A stretch of 64,000 bases of DNA from Onchidella celtica. Lineage: Eukaryota > Mollusca > Gastropoda > Systellommatophora > Onchidiidae. The position numbers and the translations under genes were made by a program. The notes under the pieces are model-generated. The model saw only the letters and a program-made list of their open reading frames with translations, was not told where the DNA came from and did not search any database. Where the stretch lies: contig OZ007579.1 of the NCBI GenBank assembly GCA_963931925.1, positions 35,542,466 through 35,606,465 of the forward strand, in the 5' to 3' direction. Shown here one piece after another: positions 24,409-37,400 of the stretch (its first letter is position 1; each line of letters starts with the position of its first letter).

Positions 24409-25827
24409 GTTGGACACTGGACAGAAAGGAGAAAAAGAAAACAAAGGCAAAGCTACGGCCAATAGACAGTGCTATGCACGCCCTCAACATGAGTACCCGC
24501 TTCCATTCGCCGAATTCGTTGATATTCCCAGTGCATGAAAATTAGGTCTCGGACGAATGCAGACAATATCCCCACCCAACAAAATCCCCTTGGACCAAAA
24601 GAAAAAAAAAAAAGCACTGGACAAAATCCCGTTATAAAGATGAAACAGGACGGACTAAACAAAATGTATGAAATGTAAATAATTTTAGGATTTGATAATG
24701 ATCAAGAATAAATTGCATGTATAACTATAGTTTATAGGCATTAGCAGTTACCTCATGGAGAAAATAAAAGCAAATTAATTAAAAGTTTTTAACGATTGTT
24801 ACAAGTCAAAATTGGGCAAAAAGAAAAGGTTGTATGTTGCAAAGCCCCGCGTGAGAAATAAAACCCAAACAATACAAAGCAAACTAAAGAGAAGACAGAA
24901 AATACACAAGTGCTTCCATTCCATCCTCTTGTGCATAAGACAGTGTGTTACCGCAGTTATCAAAATATATCGAGAGGCATTTGCCATAATTATTGTTGTA
25001 TGCGACGTTTTCCCGATTTTGAGGTTTCGTCATGAAATTGGATTCTCACTCCTAATTTTATTATGTATAAGTGTCACATGTTGTATTTTTCTTTAGCATT
25101 TTAAATGCAAGGGGCGATTTTAGAGCGTATATTGATCAAAACCCTGATTTTACACAACCCTTCAATTCAAACTTTAAATCCACATTTTCTCAAAAAAGCA
25201 AAAAAGTAAAAATTACACCAATATGGAAAATACCCGACGATATATAAATTAGCGAGGCCATAGTTCACTCAGAGTGTCTGCACCCAAAACACCGATGGGT
25301 ATGACTATCTGCCGCAGAACTACTGAGAGAGGTGTGAGCGCCTGGACAGGTGTGAGAACTGTGGTTGTTTCCTTGCAATCACACAGTTAAAACTGTGCAA
25401 CAAAAGTAGGCCTATTGAGTCTGAAATTACGCGTCTAGAATCCTTGCAGAAAAGAAAATATTTCAGTATGTACAGCAACGGACGCAGATGTGTAAATTTA
25501 CATGTAATTTTTTTAAAGTGGTTTTGGACAATGATGCCGAGACGGTTCAATTCGCCAAATTTCGTCTGTCGAGACGCGCGTATCATCCATGTCAGCAATG
25601 CAACAATTCGCACCACACCCTTTCATAATTGGCCGAAAAAGACTAGCACCGCAGAGCTCTGTGAGTAGTACCAAAGATACTAGAACTAGAACAATTCTAG
25701 TATTTTTGGTAGTAGGCCTACTCACCGTGTTTATACAGGCGCAAGTTGTGGACATACTGTGCAAAAAGGAATGGTTCGTCTTGGTATTCTGTGTCTCGGG
25801 TTGTGGTTAAAATTTGTTTTTCATTTG
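24409..25827. other. Upstream of gene A; no gene recognised
   Basis: It contains the likely 5' flank of gene A. An acceptor-like TTTCTGTCCAG lies just before the chosen ATG, so a non-coding first exon is possible. A MITE half-copy is at 24805-24898. Open frames at 25320-25770 overlap on both strands with no domain. Confidence 0.45.
24805..24898 (-). repeat. Half copy of the fold-back MITE
   Basis: It matches the arm of the element at 930-1102 in reverse orientation: GTCAAAATTGGGCAAAAAG, then GTTGTATGTTGCAAAGCC, then AATACAAAGCAAACTAAA. Confidence 0.65.
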
Positions 25828-26013
25828 CTCTGAGATAGAGAGAGAGAGAGTAAGCGAGACAGGGAGAGAGAAAGAAGCAGTGCAGTGTGTTGAGCGCTTC
25901 GCCGGCAGCTCCATTCTGCTCTGTGGTTGACATGTTGTTTCTGTAAAGCGCATAGAGCATTTTAAATGGATATGCGCTATATAAATGCTATACATTATTA
26001 TTATTATTATTAT
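25828..26013 (+). mobile_element. SINE-like element with ATT tail, copy 1
   Basis: It ends with TAAAGCGCATAGAGC, then GATATGCGCTATATAAATG and an (ATT)n tail, a 3' end common in invertebrate V-SINE-like or LINE-mobilised elements. A second copy at 46540-46720 is about 90% alike by eye. The tRNA-like head is not clear, so it is probably 5'-truncated. Confidence 0.6.
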
Positions 26014-26410
26014 AACCATAAATTGCATTTCATGTCCTCATGCTAAATTATAAACGTCGTACAATAACTGTTTCATGAGCAAAGAGCTTATAGTTCTTTC
26101 AGCTCTTTGACAAAGGGTTTTACTGTTGTGAGTTTACCTGTTGGGGGGGGGGGGGAGAGAGGTTGTCCGGCATGATGGGGATTTTGTCCGTGGGGACTTT
26201 GACCGGTGAGGATTTTGTCCTGAACTTGGTTTCTGGGGTGCCCACGTACGCTTTCTAATTCTGAAACGGAATTTAAAGAAAAATGGAGGTGGGGGAGGGC
26301 TAACTAATGCACTGGATTAACTGAAGCAGTCCAATAGTCCATGCAAAATGTATCATGTTTTGCAGAGTTTTATTGATTGTCCACTTATGATCAATTACGT
26401 CGTGTAATTA

Positions 26411-26662
26411 GTGCAAAGGCAGTCAGTGAAGCAAGGTCTCTCACTATATGAAGAGATGCTCATGCAACAAGCCGAGGCAATGCGGATGAGGAGACAGACG
26501 CGCGCCCAAAGAGACAAATCAGCGTCATCCTTTGGCTGCGCCATCTGTGGAAGGGACTGTCACTCCCGGGTAGGCTTGTCCAGCCTCATACGACGCTGCA
26601 CAAAACTGAATTACAGACAGACACCCATATCTTTTGAGACTGGCGGATGCCAACAAAAATAA
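26411..26662 (+). pseudogene. LINE 3'-end fragment (CxxC...RxC motif)
   Basis: An 83-codon frame contains a Met/Arg-rich helix and then FGCAICGRDCHSRVGL followed by RRC. This is the zinc-finger-like C-terminus seen in many LINE ORF2 proteins (usually C.IC.R.C.SRIGL.SH.R.C). The His is replaced (SLIRRC). It is a short fragment, not a host gene. Confidence 0.6.
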
Positions 26663-26994
26663 CAACAACCAGAACAGCAACAAAATTAGTGCAAGAGGTC
26701 ACTAGTATTATGCTTAGCTCCTTTTTCAAAGCATTCATGTTGTTTGTGGAAGGCCTTTTCAAATCTGTTAATCACATACTGTACAAGTATTAGCTGAAGT
26801 TCTTTGGTGGACTACCGTAAATGTAAATCAGTGATGTCAGATTAAGTCACCACCATTTCGTTCTTTCTTTCTTTTTTTTTTACGTCAGTAAACTGTGAAT
26901 CGTGTATGTTTTATTGTTTATAATAAAATGAAAACTTAAACCCTATCAAATTTCACAAGCTTAGATTTTATATACATTGATGATATAATATATC

Positions 26995-27029
<35 letters not shown>

Positions 27030-28333
27030 CCCGTTGCTATGCAGAAACAGAAACAGCTCATTTTCAACTGCGGTTTTCTCAAAATCTTGATTCTGTTGAA
27101 TGAAAGGCTGGACATTGGACAAACACCTCTTTTACTAGATACGTGGCGTCACTGCCATTGGGTAATGGCATAAGTCATGTTTGACACTTTTGAGATATTA
27201 GGAATAAATGCAACTTTTCCTGTCATTTGGTGACTTATCACATTACGATTCTATTGGATTATTACATTTTCCTAGTGGCGCATTTCTTTTTTTTTATCAT
27301 ATTATCTGATCCCTCATGCTCAGGAATGCAATGAACCGTCAGTTGCCTTTTGGCATAAGTCTGATGCCACTATTGTAGAGCAGTGAAGATGTACCAATAA
27401 CTCAGAAAATTCAAAGGGGATCTTTCATACCAAACCATTGCAATGAATCACGGACTACAACACACAATGACACTAAAAGTAAAAAGCTCTCACTCAGACC
27501 AATAATTCTAATAAAGAGGAAAAACAAATAACACTGAAAGAGTAACAAAACAAAATCAAAATATCACAAGAATCAGAAAATTTTTAATTTCGTACGCCTA
27601 CATTACAAATAAATGACGTATGAAACAATGAAAGAACTTGCAATACAAAAAAAAAACTACACTGTGTGCATAAATCGTCACTGTTCCCTAAGACTAAGCA
27701 CTCGAACATTTGAAAAATCAACTTTTATCAACTACATTCAAAGCTGCTCAAATAATCTTAGTTCTAGACTGCTACGCCAAAAAATAATTGAACAGCAAAC
27801 TTTCAAAAAATCATCGTCACTAGATCAGTAGTGCTAAAATAGACGTGTTTTTTTTTTTTGCTTCTGAAATGTAGTCAAAACCAATTACTACAGGTTTAGG
27901 GAATGGTGACGAAATGATATGCCTTGCTCAGGCTATTCCACATTGGGCCATTCACAACATTTTTCACTCATTCTGAAAGACTCAATGGCTACTGTCCACT
28001 GGATACTGGCTTTATGACAAGTTCTAGGACAAGTAATTACATGTATCAGGATTCAAGCTCAATACAGTGTTAAATCAAATCAGTGGTTTCCCTACACTGA
28101 TGCCGTTATCAGACATCTCATTATTCTCATAACTCAAAACAGGTAACAACTCCATCACTGTAAACAATAACTCTCTTGCTATGCGCCTGCACACAACCTA
28201 TACATATCAGCGACTTGATGGGATTTTCAAAATTCATACTGTCTTTCAGTATGCATCAATAAAATTTTCACATAAATGATTGAAAAGTAAGCTAAAAGAC
28301 ATTCCATCAGTTCTCACTATGCAACTTGCAGCT
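26663..28333. other. Downstream of gene B; no gene seen
   Basis: It contains a GA microsatellite (26997-27027) and AT-rich sequence. About 27165-27215 shares a short stretch (TAATGGCATAAGTCATG, then TTTTGAGATAT) with about 16664-16700 downstream of gene A, which may be leftover duplicated 3' flank. Confidence 0.45.
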
Positions 28334-28339
28334 TTTATT
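28334..28339 (-). terminator. Polyadenylation signal for gene B
   Basis: AATAAA on the minus strand lies about 114 bases downstream of the gene B stop codon. Confidence 0.55.
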
Positions 28340-28452
28340 TGCCACATCCGTTTTCATCCATTAAAAACTTAATTCTTAATCAGTCGTGAATATTTTTTAA
28401 ACTACTGTAGTAAATGCAGCCATATCATGATTACAAATACAATGCACAGTTG

Positions 28453-31400
28453 TCACTCAGAACTGATTTCACCCTGAGACTTTTTCTCCATATTACGTAC
28501 AACATGCCTTCTTTTGTGTGCGGTCAACCGATAATTTCGGGAAAACGCCGCATCACATATGTCACATTTAAATGGCCTTTCCCCAGTATGCACTGTTTTG
28601 TGCTTTCGCAAATTGCATTTCTGAGTAAAAGACGCTTGACACATATCACATGCGTATGGCCGCTCCCCTGTATGTTTTCTTTTGTGGCTTTTCAAAAGGC
28701 GATTTGTAGAAAAGGTTCCCAGACACACATCGCATGTATACGGCCTCTCTCCTGTATGTTTTCTTCTGTGAACTGTCAGACTGAACCTTTCAGAAAAAGT
28801 AGCTTGACACAATTCACACCTAAATGGCTTCTCCCCTGTATGCTTTCTTCCATGTCTTGTTAGATCACTTTTCTGGGCAAAGCTGGCCTGACAAACTTCA
28901 CATTTAAAAGGTTTATCTCCCAAATGTATCTTCTTATGACTTTTCAAATTACGATCTCTAGAAAAAGTTGCTTCACATATATCACACTGAAACGGCCTTT
29001 CTCCCGAATGTATGATTTGGTGTGCAGTCATACTGACTTTCTGAGTAAAAGTTGCTTTACAAACATCACATTTGAATGGTCTTTCTCCAGTATGCCTCAT
29101 TCTGTGCCTTGCCAGATAATTTTTATGAGAAAAAGTGGCTGGACACACATCGCAACTAAATGGATTTTCACCCGCATGTTTTCTTTTATGAGTTTCAAGA
29201 ATGCTTCTCTTTGAAAAACTTTCTTCACAAACATTGCAATTGAATGGTTTCTCCCCTGTATGCTTTCTTTTATGAGTTTCCAAATTGCCTTTTTGAGTAA
29301 ATGTCATGTGACATACATCACAGCTAAAAGGTTTCTCACCTGTATGTCTCCTTTTATGCACTTCCAGAATGTTTCTCTGTGAAAAAGTAGCTCGACACAC
29401 ATCACATCTGAATGGTCTCTCCCCTGTATGTATCCTTCTATGTCGTGTCATACTAAATTTTTGAGTGAAAGTCGCTTCACACATGTCACATTTGTATGGT
29501 TTTTCCCCAGAATCTTTTCCCTTGTCATTTTCCAAATAATTTGTAGAAAATGTTGCCTCACACACATCATACTGCATTAACATCATTCGAACTAGCGATT
29601 TCTTATTATTTTTGTGACTGGCATTCAGTTCAGATTCTGTACAACAACCATCAGTTTGGAAATAACAACTTTGTAATTCTCCCTGTTTCTCAGATGATTT
29701 GACATTACTGGGGTCTTTCTGACTTGAACTGTTTGCCGGCATCTCACAAACATTTGTGACGTCACCTGTCAAGACAATGAAATTAAAAGACACTAGCATA
29801 ATATTGCTGACTAGCTGTTGCGTGGGAAATCATGTTATTCTGATTAATTCACTTTTGCTTCCAAGGTAAGAATGAGAAAGGAAAAATACTTACTTTTGTA
29901 TTTTTACAGAATACGAGTACTGTAAGAAAAAGAATGCACAAATTAAAAAAAATGAAGAAAAAACTCAGACAAAACATGAAACTGACCTTAGAAATACAGT
30001 ACAAAGTTGATTTATTTCAGATTCAAACCAGCTGAACATTATGTCCACAGCTATAATTCTCTAAAAATACAGTCCAATCCACTTATCTCGACATGGCTTT
30101 TGTCGACTCTCTGGGTAACTCGACACAGTTTTTTAAGTCCCAACCTGTTCCTTCTTTAGTGCTACTAAATATTTCCCTATAACCGACGTGTTATTCCCTT
30201 CTTTCCTCTTATATCGACACATTTCTTCTCGACTAGAGCACAACAAGTGCACTAGGCCCACTACTGTGCTACCGAAAAGGCCCACATAAGTGCCTGCATA
30301 TAAGACCTCTTTATTTCTTTTTGTGGTGCTGGTGGGAAGGATGGTCATTGGAGGGACACCTCCCAACCTAGACCCCACTCCCCGTGATATCGGGATGATG
30401 AGGGAGGGGGTGTGTGGACACAGAGCATGGCCCTTAGCTTCAATAACGCGAGTGAGGAGTGCTATGCATAAGCGCACAGCAGTAAAGCTACAGAGTACTA
30501 AAGACTAGTTTGTTTTTTTTTTCACACAAAACATTCGTGCCCCGTTGATACTAGGCCTTGACCTAGATTTCTTGGTCAGCTGCCGTATTGTGTGTGCATC
30601 AGTATCATCACTTCTTCTGAAGAACAATCAGGTCGAGATTAAATAGAAACAGTAAAACACTGCGCATTTGATGTATCGCTACAGCATTTCTCCGACATCC
30701 GCAAATCTTTGCCACGCAACTGTTGCACAATGATACTGGAGGAACAGTATATATGGCCTTTAGCGTCTTTACAGACGGTCTTAGCAGCTAGAATATTCAC
30801 TTTCACTTTGACTGACAGCTTCTCTCGTGGCTTATTCTACCAATGTTTGACCCGAGAGTGCGATGGCAGTGATTGCAGGTCAGTCTTTTGGGTTCACTTT
30901 GGCGAGTGTTTTCATTCCGCCTCTGTCGTTTTGTCAGGTATGTTTCTTTTGCCTTGAAGTCTATTGCGAGCGTGCCACTGCGCAATTTTTGTCTCCATCT
31001 GCTTCGATCACTTGCAAGGTTCTCCCATTCATTGGGGTCGATGTTGAATGCTTTCATCGTGACCTTGCAAGTGTCTTTGAATCGCAGATGTGGCCTACCT
31101 CTGGGTCGGTTGCCAGTAGCAAGTTCCCCGTAGAGAATTTGTCTGGGGATGCGATCATTTTCCATACGGTGGAGATGTCCAAGCCACCGCAGTCTTTTTT
31201 TGCCTAGGAGAGCCTGAGTTGATGGAATGTTGGCTCGGCTCAGAACTTCGATATTTGAGATCCTGTCTTGCCACTTGATCTTGAGAATTTTGCGTAGGCA
31301 GCGCAGGTGGAAGGAGTTGAGGGATCTTTCATGTTTGGAGTAGGTGGTCCATGTCTCTGAGCCATACAGCAGGGTGCTTAGGACGCAAGTTTGGTACACG

Positions 31401-34400
31401 AGTACCTTTGTTTTGATGGTCAGCTTGCTATTGTTCCACACCCTTTTTGAGAGTTTGCCAAAAGCTGTGGCCGCCTTTCCTATTCTGGCATTTATTTCAG
31501 TTGTTATGTCTGTGCTACCACTGATGGTTGAGCCTAGGTAGCAGAATTTTCCCACTTGCTCCAGAGGAGAGCCATTCAGCATGATTGGGTTGGAGTTTCT
31601 CAAGCCTTGTGTCAAAACTACAGTTTTTGAGACACTGATCTTTAGCATGAATTTGTCACAGGCTTTGGCAAGGCTATTGATGAGAGCCTGGAGCGTGGTT
31701 TCATCGTGGGCCACGATTGCAGCATCATCTGGAGGAACAGTATGCCGATAATTAAGAGAAAAGGGACATAACTGCGTTATTTAGTGGATCCTTCCATAAT
31801 TAATGGTGGTTTGATTTCCCCCCCCCCCCCTTTTGTTTTTTCCTCTCCTACCACTAATCTGCTATATTGACTTTCTGTTTACTCAACGCAAGTCAGACAG
31901 TCCCACTGGTGTTGAGATATTAGGATTGCACTTATCTATTTTGGAAGACAATTTCTTGCTCTATTAGTATCTTATAAAAACAGCACAGTTGTAAATCAGT
32001 CTGAACTTACACAGTCATTTTTAAGTTCAGCTGTTGAGACGATCTGACTTTATTTAGTAAGTGAGTAAACAATTGTTTTAGCTGAACTTCACAGCTTTAC
32101 AATGTACAAGAAACTGACATTTTCTCAAAAATACTGTATTTCTTCAGTGATATCCTCTGGTCAGCATACAATCAGTGATGGAATTACCAAACATGATTAT
32201 TAAGCATATTTTCATTTCTCCTTGTGCTGTTACATTAAATCCTTATCAGGGTTCCGTCTAGGTTTGGTCTTAGAGGTTAGGTCTGCTTTCTAAAGATGAA
32301 TAGATTCAGTAATCCTTCCCAAGCAGCTAAGCACGAGAGTGAAACTGCAACTACAGCTAATGCCTTCCTCCGATGTAAAAGATTAACATCGTGAAGTTCA
32401 GTGACACCTGCCGACAAACTGCAACTACAGCTAATGCCCTCCTCCATTGTAAAAGATTAAAACTGTGAACTTCAGTGTCACCTACCAAAAAACTCCAACT
32501 ACAGCTAATGCCTTTCTCTCCTCAAAAAGATTAATACATGAAGGGTTTCATCACAAAATGCCTTATACACAAATTTGCTCAACCTGAGAAAAATGAGAAA
32601 ATCTAAAAGCACACAAATGGCAACCTCCACTGAATATTCATTCACACTGGTACAAAGTACACATGTTAGGCTCTGTATAGACAAAAGAAAGCAAATCTGT
32701 GTGCAGAATTAAGTACATAGAATACACTTTTAATTATGACTTTTTTTACAAAATGCATTGTAATATTTATTGTTGAAATTTCAAAATGAAAGTCCTGGAA
32801 AGGAAAATATTACTTACTATTAGTCAACTCTGGGTCAAATGATGATTTGAAGCATTTTTACCTGTTTGTGCCTGCTCATTATGACTCAACTTCAAAACAG
32901 AAAAGTTTATAGAGTGCGAAAAAGATGAGTGAGTTGTTTGTCATGGGTTCCCCATAAAGAATTGTCATGATGATCTTCTGTGCCACCCACATTTGACAGA
33001 ACTCAATATTTTATCAATTTAACTAACTATCAAAGCACAAATGACAATTTAAGGTATGACAAATTATCAAAAAGAGTTACAACATCAAAGCCTGAAAAGG
33101 AAAGAAAAAGCAAACATTCCTCTGAGACAGCAAGAATATTTCACTAAAATCAACAATAATAAAACTGAAATCATAACTTTGTACAGTAGTCACAAGACTA
33201 TAAGCATCAGAAATTCAATTAATAAGAATCACTTGTCACTCTCACTTCTGTGAGCATCAATTTCTTGACTACTAACACCAAGAATGTTGGTGTAGTAGTC
33301 CACAAAGTCTGGGGGAGCACTGATCTCAGCAAGGAGCTTCATGACATCCTGCTTTTTCGCTGCCTTCACAGCCGAGGTAGGTGGGAGAGGCAAAGGCTTG
33401 AACTAGTGCCAGTTCTTCCCCTTCTTAAGGATGGAGTGCACAGTGAATTCTCCCGTGTAGGAGGTTTTGAGGCCCAGTCCAGATCCACTGATCTCCACCA
33501 CGCGCACTTCGCTCAGTTTGAAGGTCCTGGATTTCTTGACGAATGTAGCAGTTTCTTTTTTGAAATCCAGTACAATGCCATGTCTTGTCATGATGGGCAG
33601 GTAGTCATCCGGGAGCATGATAGTGTTTTGTTTGCGGATGTCCTGCTCAATCCTGCCAAACACTCTGTCAGCTGGCAGGAAGCTGTGTCCCCTTACAGGG
33701 AAAGTGAAGGTGATTTTGAGGCCTGGAAAATGCTAGTTACGCAGAGCAAGCAAATCGACATTACATTGAGCCTGAGGGTCTTGTTCTGCCCAAAACAGGC
33801 ATCAGAAAAGAGCCGTAGTTTGCTATAATTGCCCAATTCCTCTCTGACGGTGGTGGTGAAAAATAAATGCAATGCTGAGGCAATCATGTTTGAGTCTTTC
33901 TTGTTCTCATTCTCCTTCCATGTGAAAAGGTGAATATCATTCTTCCTCTGTGTCCCATCACTTCGATGAATGACGATGCCGAAGATATACATGTACAGCT
34001 GACGGCTGTAGTATGCTTGTCCAACTGGTGTTTTAGGCAGAACAAGCTTTTCCATCACGTCAAAACACACTGTAAGTGTGTTGCAGACAGTTGTAGAATT
34101 GGCGTGCTTGGCATCGATGAAGAATAAATTCTGCAGCCATAACCTTTTTCTGGTCCTCACTCAAGGATTCTTTTCTAATTCTGTTCCGAAACTGTGTGCA
34201 TGTGGTTCAAACATCAGATGCCGGATGGCTGAAACCAAGATTAAAATTTCTGGTGAACACCGAATAGTACAGTGCAAAGGAGACCTGTTGGTGGTTCTGA
34301 GCCTTAAACATGCGGTACATTTTTGAAATGCTGAGGTCTGAAGGAAGGTACCTTCGACCAGGAGAATCTCGGCGACTGTTATGGCTGGGTCTGCCGTTGA

Positions 34401-37400
34401 ATCTGCCAATATGGTCCATCACAGCCTCCCGTTTCAGAAGATCAACATCAGTATGCCTTCTCCCTCCTCGATTTTCAGGTCGGGCCTCCTTATTCTCACT
34501 GAAGTATCTGCTCACCCAAGTCACTCGACCCTGAGATATTCCTGTTAAATATAAATTTAGAATTCAAAATCACACTAAACCTACTGCTTCTCTTGGACTT
34601 ACCACATCCATTCTCATTTATTATTATTATAAGTATTATTCTTTCAGTCACCTAATATTATATGCATCTTATTTGTATTTGTTGTATAACTCTTTAATCC
34701 CATTTGGGAAATTTGCCTTTGTGCCATTGCAGCCCAGTTATAACTGGAGCAGGCACATCATCGCCGTAGTGCAGTGCCAGTGGGCGGGGTGTTTTTTTGT
34801 TTTTTTTTGGGGGGGGGGGGGAGAAAGGGAGGGAATGGTAGGGATGAATTTCATATAATTTTGCTTGGGCAGCAGCCTGTTTGGCCTGCTCTTTTCGATT
34901 TCCAACTGCCAAGGTATCTTTAACGTGCGCAACGTGCACAGGGTCTTCCGAATTTTTTCGTCCTTATCCGAGAAGACTAGGTACTCAATCCTACTCCCCA
35001 TTAGGATCAGGGACACGAAAATATGAGAAAAATCCCAAACTTCCAACATGCCTGCACTGGCCAGGTTTTGAACCCGGGACCCTTGGCATGAGAGGAGAGC
35101 ACCTTGCCTCTAGACCACCTTGTACCCACTTCTTGAAAACTGTAGATGGTGCACTTCAATCACTTCATAATTAAGACATTAGCATGAATTTCTCAGTATC
35201 ATCTAATAAAACTACAAAAAGAAGTAACATAGTGACACTCCTTGATGCACTTAGGAGGCTAAGTGCCTCAGATCAGGTCTGCTTGATTGTACATCATAAT
35301 TTGAGTTGGAGTTTATTTGCAACAGGTATTCTGTAGCATGTGAAACTCAAGCTCACAGACCTTGAAATGAATGTCAAGCCCTGCATTAGGCCTACATAAG
35401 TTCCTCACCCAAAATGCTGCAAAATGTTGACTTGCAGACTCTTAGAGTGCCAGTGCCCTGATTTGTCAGGAGGTGACATGTTGTAGACACATTTCGGTTT
35501 CTCTTCCGCTCCTCTTCACTGACAAACCTCCTCTGAGCTGTTCGAATGGTCAACAGTCGTAGCAGATACGCGTCCTGTTCAACCTGTATGAAGACAAATG
35601 AGAGAAACTGTAAAAGATTTCAGAGTCTTTTCTAGAATGAAAGCATAGCAAAGAAAATCTAACTACTGGCTGGTTCTAGCCTATTCACCTAACAAGTAGC
35701 TTGTTTAACTTGCAATGCTTCTGTCCCCTACGGTTGTGCTGGATTTATCATTCAACAATTTGCACAGTGCAACGACAGAATCTCTTGAAAATTCATTGTA
35801 ACACAAAGCTTAGAATGTGGCAGAAACTGAATCATCCCTCCCCCCCCCCCCCCCCCCTTTCCTATGAAAACTTTTTTTTTTACTTTTTTTGTGTTTATGA
35901 GTAGCCAAGACCTAGGCTAGATCTAGATCTTGGCCTAGACCAAGACAAAAGGCCGTGCTGGTTCCTAGAAATAAATCTGTAAAGAATTATTATTCTTACC
36001 TTCTTGCCAGATGCATAAAACTTCTCCTGATTTAAGGCCAGGTCTTCCTGTGTCAGGGTCTCTGCCCAGCAACAGCCCTTATTAATAGTGTGCACACAGC
36101 TGATCTGCGGCACTTTTCCACCAGCCGAATGCCTCGCTCGCTTCCCTCTTTCCTGGGCGTGCTCAGATTTGTCAGCACGTTTCCGCCTTCCATTGACATC
36201 TTCATACGTGTCATCAAAGGCATTCATGGCGTTGATGAGATTAAAATGCGTGTGTAATGAACGATTATGAAAAATATGGCAACACGATAGACAGGAATGT
36301 GAACAAGGATTGAACCATGGAGGTGTGGCAGGAAGTCAATGGAATGGTGCTCTCTGAATGGCTAAAATGGTTGAGGTCAAGTACAACGCACTTTGTGACA
36401 GAACCGCAATGTTGTTTAGAGCATTTTGTGAAGAAACTCGATATTCAGGCAAAGGAAAGTGAGGTGTATAGCACATTTTGTGAGAAAAGTATACTGTTCT
36501 AGGACATAATGTTCCTTTATCTTCCAAATGAGAGGAAAAACCCCTCAAATTTTGTTGTATAATGCATTTTGTGATGAAACCCTTCACATGTACTGTGAAC
36601 TTCAGCGTCATCTACAGAGAAACTGCAACTTCAGCTAATGCTCTTCTCCGTCCTAAAAGATTAACACTGCGAACTTCAGTGTCATCTTCAGAGAAACTGC
36701 AACTACAGCTAATACCCTTCTCCGTTGTAAAAGATTAACACTGTGAACTTCAGTGGCACCTACCGACAGGTTTGTCCATTGAATCTGTCCCGTCCATTCC
36801 AGCTGTTTGATATAGTGTCGTCTTGTGGTCTGTTGCAGCACTGTTGGAAGCACTGTCTAATGAACATGCCTGGCGGCGTTGAGAAGACAAACAAAGATAG
36901 GGCTGTTTCAACATCATTATGAGCCCCTAATTAAAGCAATAGGCTGCAGCCCACCCTTTTTCCCCGTTTCAAAAAGCAATATTGTAAATTTGCATGTCTG
37001 AGGCCCTCTAGACCCTTGGGGACCCTGGGCAACTGCCCAGTATGCCCATGCCTTAAGACGGCTCTGGAAAGAGAAATATCAGGAGACGCCATCTATAAAG
37101 CATGTATGATATCTTTTGGCGTCTTTTAATATTTGCACACTTTTCATACACTTAGCTTCAACACACCTCCTCCACCTTGTACAAGAGTACGACCACTATA
37201 GAATAGGGAGCGAGTGTCCATAATAAGGTCTTCCATCAAAATTTAAAAGGAAACGGCCAATAAATGGTTTTTTTTTAATGTAATCCTACAATTTATTTGA
37301 TTGAAAAAGTAATGAATGAAACCCAACTTTTTAATTTGTTACCGTAACAGAAAAGCTTAACACACTCTCTCACTAGTTAATTTACAAACAAATGATTTCT

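Larger units (their letters stand above)
32537..36590 (-). mobile_element. ~4.05 kb unclassified DNA transposon
   Basis: The ends are inverted repeats of about 40 bp: left CATGAAGGGTTTCATCACAA then AATGCCTTATACA; right, read on the opposite strand, CATGTGAAGGGTTTCATCAC then AAAATGCATTATACA. TA on both sides is compatible with a TA target, but the edge is uncertain by a few bases. The right 200 bp carries four copies of GCATTTTGTGANGAAAC (near 36388, 36421, 36472 and 36564), like subterminal transposase-binding sites. The interior encodes one minus-strand multi-exon transposase-like gene. The element interrupts a 74-bp tandem array, which confirms it moved as a unit. Confidence 0.78.

Noticed and set aside
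28414..29214. Plus-strand open frames opposite the gene B finger exon
   Set aside because: They are mirror frames of the regular 84-base finger repeat and have no splice sites or domain of their own. The same applies to 49258-50800 opposite gene C.
33250..33828. 192-codon plus-strand frame
   Set aside because: It is antisense to the transposase-like pseudogene, whose minus-strand motifs are recognisable.
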